From DATEEG01 sp035525055 (lineage in GTDB: Bacteria > Actinomycetota > Acidimicrobiia > Spongiisociales > ZC4RG35): DNA of 10,996 nt. The stretch is taken from NCBI GenBank assembly GCA_035525055.1, contig DATLEZ010000124.1:1-10996 (forward strand), given 5' to 3'. Below, one piece after another: positions 6,303-10,996 of the stretch (positions are counted from its first letter, which is position 1; every line of letters begins with the position of its first letter). A program made the translations under genes and the position numbers. Below the pieces are notes generated by a model. It was not told where the DNA came from, ran no database searches, and saw only the letters and a program-made list of their open reading frames with translations.

Positions 6303-8831
6303 TCAGCGCGACGACCGGCGACGATGCCACCGCTCCCACAGGACCAACATCGATGGCAAGACGCCGACGGCGGCGATCAGGGAAAGGCCGATGGCAAAGA
6401 ACGTCACCTGGCCCATCTGTTTGAACGGCACCAGGCTCGAAGTCATCAGGATGCCGAATCCGGCCATCGTGGTGAAGGCCGATCCTCCCAGAGCGCCTCC
6501 AGTATGGGTGGTGGTAGAGCGGATAGCCTCATCGAGGTCATCAAATGCGAGTCGATCCTCCTCGAATCGGCGAGCGAGATGGATCGTGAAGGGGACTCCG
6601 ATGCCGATCGCTAGAGCGGACAATGTTGCGGTTATCGGTCCAAACGGGATGCCGGCGATATACATCACTCCGTAGGTCCAAAGGACGACCAGCGCGACCG
6701 GTGCCATAGTGAGCACGCCCAGGAAAGGGCGCCGGTTGCGGATCCCAAAGAAGATCATGAGGACGACAGTGGCGGCGGCCAAGGTCAAGAAGAGCGATGA
6801 ACTCTGGGAAGCCGTGAGGGCATTTACCACGACATCGGAGATGATGTTCTGGCTGGTGGCGATCACAGAGGCTCCGGCCGAATCGAAGGCGGCAAAGGCA
6901 GCGTCAAGGTCGCCACGCAGCTCCTTCACCTGCGTCTCCCCGGCAGTTGTCCTTATGTCGAACAACACCGCGTCCAGGCGGTCACCGTCGTGGTGGGTGA
7001 CCGCGGCCATTTGCTCGGGGGCTGCCGTCGCCAGGGCGTCATAGAGGGACTCGGTGTCGGCGCCGGCCGGCGCTCTCAGGTCGTCGCCTAGCCCGGCGCT
7101 CGTGACGGCAGCAAGCACGCCGGGGGGAGTCGCCTCGGGGCCTGCCGAAAGCATCTGCTGGAGGATCCCCACCGGAGAGTTCGCGTTGGCTACAGGTCCG
7201 GCGGGTGTTTCGGAGGTCGAAACCGAGGCGACGGACGCCAGGCCCGTCAGGGAGTCCACCATTAGGTTGTGAAACTCTGCCGACGCGAGGGTCCCCGCCG
7301 TCGGAGCCTCGATCAGAACCTGCGTCTGCTCGCCGAAGCCACCACCAAACTCGGTTGTGAGAATGTCGAGTGTGGCGATGGCCGGAGAGTCCTCAGGTAG
7401 GAAATCGGTGAAAGAGAACCGAGTCTCCAGCCGGGTGAACCCGACCCACCCGAGACCTCCCAGCACCAGGGCGACCGCCAACGCAACCACAGGAAGCCGT
7501 TCGGCGATGACGGCCGTCTTGCCCATCAACTGGGGCAGGATCCTCTCGCTGTGCTGGCCCAGTGCTTCCACCGGCACGCGCCCGCCTCGCTCGGCCCGGC
7601 GATCGAGGAGGACCCGGAAGGCAGGGACGAAGGTCATCATCAGCAGAAAGGAGAAGAAGATTCCAAGCGCCGCCAGGATTCCGAAGTCGGTCAGCGCGGG
7701 CACCGGGCTAACCAGGTTGGTAAGAAAGCCGATGACAGTGGTGAGGGTGGCGAGAACGAGAGCCACGCCCGACGTCGTTATAGAGCGCCTCATGCTCTCA
7801 TCTACCGACGCCCCCTCTCCCACCTCTTCCCGATAGCGACTGATCAAATGGATTGCGTAGTCGACGCCGAGTCCGATGATCAGAATTGGAACGATCTGGG
7901 TGGGAGCTGAGAAAGCGGAGAGAATGCCTGCCCTCTCCAATAGGACCCCGGCACCCTGCATCATCCCAATCGCCATAAAGATTGTCACCATCGTCAGCCC
8001 CATGTCCGCCAGCGTGCGCCGGGCATTGCGCCAGACGGTGGCTGAGCCCCGGGGCTTTACCCAATAGACGAAGAGGAGGATCCCCACGATGATGATCCCT
8101 GCGAAGCTGAAGAGCCGGCCCACCTCGTCCGTAAAGGAGTCGGCCTCGCCGAAGAGCAGGTTGAAACTGAACGGGCGAATTTCGATGTCGGTCTCGATCG
8201 CTTCCAACTCGGTGGCGATCGACTGCTCGAGGTCCATTTGGGCATCTAACGCCGCGGTTGCGTCGCCTTCTCCACTGCGGAAGAAAGCCAGCATGATGGC
8301 GGCCGGGGACGAGGCCCCGCCAGGATCTCCCGCCCCGCTCAATAGGCCGGTCACGAAACCCGTCTGCTCCGGAGGCATCTGGGATAAGGCGCTCTGATAC
8401 AACTCATCGACGGCGGCATCGTCGAGTTGGTGAAGGGCGAGGCCTTGCTCGGCAGCAGCCTGGGCGACGGGAGCCAGGTACGACACCACCCCCGGCCGCT
8501 GTTCCGATTCGGCCAGCGCACCTCCTCCGACCCGGCGGATCGCTTCCTCAACCGCTGTTGCAGCCTCTAGTCCAGACGCAGAAATGACATCGCCGCCCGG
8601 GTCCCTTATGACCACCTGGAGGATGGCCTCCTGTTCTGTCCCGAAGAGTTCGGAGATGCGGTCGAGTGCGGCTATCTCGGCGTTGTCAGGGGCAAAACCT
8701 TCGTTGCCCGTGGCGATCACAACCTGGGAGGCGAGCGAACTTAGAGCCCCGGCAACGATCACCGAGGCGATGAGAACAGCCCAGGGAAATCGCCGCACGG
8801 CCGCGGCGAAGAACTGAGTGATGGCTGTCAC
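6303..8831 (-). CDS. RND superfamily (MMPL/HAE3-type) membrane transporter
   Basis: An 842-residue integral membrane protein with the duplicated six-helix RND plan. Predicted helices lie near 13-36, 239-258, 276-296, 311-330, 354-374, 380-403, 445-465, 676-697, 702-725, 732-752, 782-802 and 807-832. Large extracytoplasmic loops sit at about 37-238 and 466-675. The hallmark motif is present in both halves: GLGVDYAIHLISRYREE (320-336), with the Asp expected for proton coupling, and IGIGVPFTIHLARRFEED (742-759), where that acid is absent. Relatives export lipids, hydrophobic compounds or hopanoid-like molecules; the substrate is unknown. No membrane-fusion protein or outer-membrane channel gene is adjacent, which fits MMPL-type transporters. 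The GTG start is supported by CAGGAG 7 nt upstream. Confidence 0.93.
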   Translation of the reverse strand: MTAITQFFAAAVRRFPWAVLIASVIVAGALSSLASQVVIATGNEGFAPDNAEIAALDRISELFGTEQEAILQVVIRDPGGDVISASGLEAATAVEEAIRRVGGGALAESEQRPGVVSYLAPVAQAAAEQGLALHQLDDAAVDELYQSALSQMPPEQTGFVTGLLSGAGDPGGASSPAAIMLAFFRSGEGDATAALDAQMDLEQSIATELEAIETDIEIRPFSFNLLFGEADSFTDEVGRLFSFAGIIIVGILLFVYWVKPRGSATVWRNARRTLADMGLTMVTIFMAIGMMQGAGVLLERAGILSAFSAPTQIVPILIIGLGVDYAIHLISRYREEVGEGASVDESMRRSITTSGVALVLATLTTVIGFLTNLVSPVPALTDFGILAALGIFFSFLLMMTFVPAFRVLLDRRAERGGRVPVEALGQHSERILPQLMGKTAVIAERLPVVALAVALVLGGLGWVGFTRLETRFSFTDFLPEDSPAIATLDILTTEFGGGFGEQTQVLIEAPTAGTLASAEFHNLMVDSLTGLASVASVSTSETPAGPVANANSPVGILQQMLSAGPEATPPGVLAAVTSAGLGDDLRAPAGADTESLYDALATAAPEQMAAVTHHDGDRLDAVLFDIRTTAGETQVKELRGDLDAAFAAFDSAGASVIATSQNIISDVVVNALTASQSSSLFLTLAAATVVLMIFFGIRNRRPFLGVLTMAPVALVVLWTYGVMYIAGIPFGPITATLSALAIGIGVPFTIHLARRFEEDRLAFDDLDEAIRSTTTHTGGALGGSAFTTMAGFGILMTSSLVPFKQMGQVTFFAIGLSLIAAVGVLPSMLVLWERWHRRRSSR

Positions 8832-8838
8832 GAATGGA

Positions 8839-8844
8839 CTCCTG
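8839..8844 (-). promoter_or_regulatory. Ribosome binding site of the RND transporter
   Basis: On the minus strand CAGGAG lies 7 nt before the GTG at 8831-8829, which supports that non-ATG start. Confidence 0.65.
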
Positions 8845-9028
8845 AGAACGAAGGATCAGCGGTGGACCGTTCCCAAATCTACGTGCCGGGAGAGGTGTAG
8901 CGGAAATCGAGCAGACAACGGACGGCGTCGAGCATGCCTGGAGGTCCTAGCGTGGTCCGGGTGCGGCGAGCAGGTTTCTCAGGATCATCAAGAGTTCTCT
9001 CGAGATGTCAGTCCAGGTCTACCCCTAA
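8845..9028. other. Divergent intergenic region between transporter and DNA glycosylase
   Basis: About 180 bp separate the two divergent starts, so both promoters should lie here. No hexamer pair good enough to name was found on either strand. TCTCGAGA (near 8996) is an 8-bp palindrome of unknown meaning. A long plus-strand frame running through here is not considered a gene because its residues resemble no family and it overlaps the glycosylase start. Confidence 0.35.
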
Positions 9029-10213
9029 GTGAGGCGCCTCACCGGGGCGGAAGCGCGGCGCGTCTCCGTCGCAGCCCAGGGTCTTGCCGCCCCGCGGCCG
9101 ACCGGTACGCCGAACGTTGGACACGTGCGTCGGGCGGTGCGCACCATGGGCATCCTCCAGATCGACTCGGTCAATGTCGTGGAGCGAGCCCATCAACTCA
9201 CTCTGTTCTCGCGTCTCGGCCCTTACGACTCCGACCTTCTGTGGCGGGCACTGGAGGAGCACCACCTCTTCGAGTACTGGGCCCGGATGGCGTCGTTCAG
9301 CCCGATCGAGGATTTTCCGCTTTATAGGCATCGCATGGAACGGCATGCCAAGAAAACCGGGGACTGGACGAAGGCATTGAATGCCAGAGCCCCGGGGTAT
9401 GTCGAGTCCGTGTACAACCAAGTCGCAGAGCGAGGGCCTTTGGCGGTCGCCGACCTCGACGAACCGGGGGAGCGGGCCGGGCCCTGGTGGGGTTGGGCCG
9501 ACGGAAAGATAGCGCTCGAGCGTCTCTTCGCTACGGGCCGTGTAGCGGTGGCCTTCCGGCGCAACTTCACCCGGTACTACGACCTTGTCGAACGGGTGAT
9601 TCCGCAAGAAATCCTTGACCTTCCAACAATCGCCACTGGAGAAGCCCAGCGACGCCTCATCCTTCAAGCCGCCAAGGCGCTCGGCGTCGCCACGGCCCGG
9701 GATCTCGGCGACTACTACTGGATTCGAGTTGCGGAAGCCAAGCCCGCCATCGCCAGCCTCGTCGCAGACGGATCGATCATGGAGGTCGAGATCGAACGCT
9801 GGCCGATGCCCGCCTACCTTCATGCGGGCGCAGCCATTCCCCGCCGCATCAATGCACGAGCATTGGTCAATCCGTTCGATCCACTGGTGTGGAATCGGGA
9901 GCGCCTCGAGCGACTACATGGCTTCTACTACCGGGTGGAGATCTACGTTCCGGCACCGAAGCGGATCCGCGGCTACTACGTCTTCCCGTTCCTGCTCGAT
10001 GACGACTTCGTAGCGCGGATTGATCTCAAAGCCGATCGCAAAGCCGGGGTCCTGCGGGTCCAAGGCGCATTTCTCGAGGACGGGGTTGACTCGAAGCTCG
10101 TGGCCCGGGAACTGGCGGTCGAGCTAGGGGAGATGGCACGCTGGCTCGGACTCAAAGAGATCGCCGTAAGCCCCAAGGGCGACCTCGCTCCCCACCTCAG
10201 CAAAGCGGTCTGA
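9029..10213 (+). CDS. ycaQ: YcaQ/AlkX-type DNA glycosylase (HTH_42 winged-helix family)
   Basis: A 394-residue member of the HTH_42 family; E. coli YcaQ (AlkX) is about 410 residues. Family glycosylases unhook DNA interstrand crosslinks and remove bulky alkylated bases. The N-terminus RRLTGAEARRVSVAAQG fits. The catalytic QΦD motif is present as Gln44-Ile45-Asp46 in LQIDSVNVVERAHQL; the related AlkZ has QΦQ at this place, so this sits with the AlkX side. Other landmarks are FEYWARMASFSP (81-92), NPFDPLVWNRERLERLHGF (281-299), YRVEIYVPAPKR (301-312) and RIDLKADR (330-337). An in-frame TAA directly precedes GTG 9029, making it the earliest start; no good Shine-Dalgarno is present, so a leaderless transcript is possible. 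It converges on the DUF4262 gene with a 13-bp gap. Activity is inferred from family membership. Confidence 0.93.
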   Translation: MRRLTGAEARRVSVAAQGLAAPRPTGTPNVGHVRRAVRTMGILQIDSVNVVERAHQLTLFSRLGPYDSDLLWRALEEHHLFEYWARMASFSPIEDFPLYRHRMERHAKKTGDWTKALNARAPGYVESVYNQVAERGPLAVADLDEPGERAGPWWGWADGKIALERLFATGRVAVAFRRNFTRYYDLVERVIPQEILDLPTIATGEAQRRLILQAAKALGVATARDLGDYYWIRVAEAKPAIASLVADGSIMEVEIERWPMPAYLHAGAAIPRRINARALVNPFDPLVWNRERLERLHGFYYRVEIYVPAPKRIRGYYVFPFLLDDDFVARIDLKADRKAGVLRVQGAFLEDGVDSKLVARELAVELGEMARWLGLKEIAVSPKGDLAPHLSKAV

Positions 10214-10226
10214 GCGCGGGGAACAA

Positions 10227-10730
10227 CTATGCGGCGAAGGTACCTGGTCGCGGCTGCATCGCCGGTCCGGCGTAGGCGTCCTCCCAGGGAAACCGACCCT
10301 CGTTGTCGTCGTAGCTGAGTTGCAGCGCCGAAACTGAGTACACCGCGGGCCGCTGATAGTAGGCGTTGGCCCCGAGCAGGATCTCGCCGGGATTGGGCAC
10401 GACCTCGGGGATGATCCGGTGTGGCCAGTTTTCAAATGTGATGAGCTGGCCGGGAAGCAGGGCCGCGCCTTCGCGGATGCGGTCCCCGAGATCGTTGAGG
10501 ACCCCTGCGGATGTTTCAATGTCCGCCCCGACGATGAGTAGCTCTGGGTGGGCCAGTCCGAACATCCCGATCGTGTAGGCGAAAGGTGCTTGATCGTCCC
10601 GAGGGCATTGGCACCCGGGCTTGCTGCAAAATTCACCACCCACGTATTGGATGGCCCATCCGTATCGGCGAATCCTGTGGACGAGGGCAGCGTCTTCCTG
10701 ATCGATCCAGGCTTGTGTCTTGGCGTCCAT
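10227..10730 (-). CDS. DUF4262 domain protein
   Basis: A 167-residue probably cytosolic protein of the DUF4262 family, whose biochemical role is not established. Family-like landmarks are GWAIQYVG (24-31), FAYTIGMFGLAHPELLIVG (50-68) and ITFENWPHRIIPE (97-109). A cysteine cluster C-X4-C-X-C (Cys35, Cys40, Cys42) just ahead of the core could bind a metal, which is only a suggestion. There is no signal peptide or membrane segment. The frame opens further upstream to a TTG at 10787, but ATG 10730 is chosen because AAGGAG lies 5 nt before it and because the extra residues look non-conserved. It lies downstream of, and in the same direction as, the HNH endonuclease gene, 138 bp away. Confidence 0.87.
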   Translation of the reverse strand: MDAKTQAWIDQEDAALVHRIRRYGWAIQYVGGEFCSKPGCQCPRDDQAPFAYTIGMFGLAHPELLIVGADIETSAGVLNDLGDRIREGAALLPGQLITFENWPHRIIPEVVPNPGEILLGANAYYQRPAVYSVSALQLSYDDNEGRFPWEDAYAGPAMQPRPGTFAA

Positions 10731-10735
10731 GGCTG

Positions 10736-10741
10736 CTCCTT
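10736..10741 (-). promoter_or_regulatory. Ribosome binding site of the DUF4262 gene
   Basis: Minus-strand AAGGAG, within AGGAAGGAG, ends 5 nt before the ATG at 10730 and decides between that start and the upstream TTG. Confidence 0.7.
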
Positions 10742-10868
10742 CCTGGCCCTTCTGCGATGGTCTGGCCCTTGGTTTCGAAAGTATCAAATGGCACTGACAG
10801 CAATTCGGATCCGGTCGTCAGAACCGATCTCGGTCGGTCCCGAACCTGGGGCCCGATGCCCTCACCTT

Positions 10869-10996
10869 TCAGGGTGGGTGGCCGCTGGTGGTGTAGGTGT
10901 GGCCGAGGCGGCTGGTCCAGAGGTAGTCGCCGTTGGGGAGTTTCTGGTAGGTCCAGCGGCAGCGGTGTTTGGTGTTGTGGTTGTGGCGGCAGAGGG
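10869..10996 (-). CDS. HNH endonuclease, DUF222/13E12-repeat type, C-terminal fragment
   Basis: The minus strand from the window edge reads 41 codons and a TGA stop at 10871-10869. The peptide begins LCRHNHNTKH and continues RCRWTYQKLPNGDYLWTS, then RLGHTYTTSGHPP. LCRHNH..KH is the last part of an HNH nuclease motif, and the following W-T-x(n)-W-TS-x(n)-G-x-x-Y-T-T tail is characteristic of the many actinobacterial DUF222/13E12 proteins that end in an HNH domain. These are often multicopy and sometimes linked to mobile elements; their biological role is poorly known. The 5' portion lies outside the window, so integrity cannot be judged. Codons are strikingly C-ending (CAC, ACC, AAC). The 138 bp downstream hold a short inverted repeat ACCGA-TC-TCGGT (10823-10834) without a T-run. 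Confidence 0.85.
   Translation of the reverse strand, partial: LCRHNHNTKHRCRWTYQKLPNGDYLWTSRLGHTYTTSGHPP

Noticed and set aside
8818..9327. 169-residue plus-strand frame spanning the divergent intergenic region
   Set aside because: It overlaps the glycosylase in another frame, its residues are low in conserved motifs and it lacks a ribosome binding site.
9008..9823. 271-residue minus-strand frame
   Set aside because: It is antisense to the well-supported YcaQ/AlkX gene.
10731..10787. TTG start giving a 19-residue longer DUF4262 protein
   Set aside because: It lacks a ribosome binding site, whereas ATG 10730 has a strong one at 5 nt; the extra residues overlap that site.
10823..10834. ACCGA-TC-TCGGT as a terminator of the HNH gene
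   Set aside because: The stem is only 5 bp with a 2-base loop and no T-run; it may equally be an operator or chance.

Overview
The window looks like a chromosomal segment of a high-GC actinomycete-type bacterium. The pointers are GC-rich third codon positions, frequent GTG/TTG starts, a tRNA gene that does not encode its CCA end, and the C-terminus of an HNH endonuclease of the DUF222/13E12 type common in Actinomycetota. An early-branching group such as Acidimicrobiia is a guess from the gene mix, not something the sequence proves.

Layout: a complete tRNA-Leu(CAG) lies on the minus strand at the left edge. About 450 bases without a convincing gene follow, holding several short inverted repeats. 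That stretch ends in a promoter-like element with three TAC-N3-GTA palindromes, ahead of two tandem paralogous zinc-free MDR (quinone-oxidoreductase-like) dehydrogenases. Next come a minus-strand FAD oxidoreductase/GcvT fusion of the dimethylglycine/sarcosine dehydrogenase family, a plus-strand protein of two fused GNAT acetyltransferase domains, a minus-strand RND/MMPL-type membrane transporter, a plus-strand YcaQ/AlkX-type DNA glycosylase with the QΦD motif, and a small minus-strand DUF4262 protein. At the right edge is the 3' end of a minus-strand HNH endonuclease gene that starts outside the window.

Transcription direction changes at almost every gene. Only the two MDR genes (18 bases apart) look like an operon; the rest are probably single-gene units arranged convergently or divergently. 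There is no pathway running through the segment. A loose common theme is handling of small molecules and stress: redox detoxification, N-methyl catabolism feeding one-carbon units to tetrahydrofolate, acetylation, efflux and crosslink repair. This is an inference from juxtaposition only. I see no CRISPR array, insertion sequence, prophage or toxin-antitoxin signature and no convincing novel multi-gene system. The parts most worth a second look are the triple-palindrome operator over the MDR pair, the divergent AlkX/RND pair, and the double GNAT protein.
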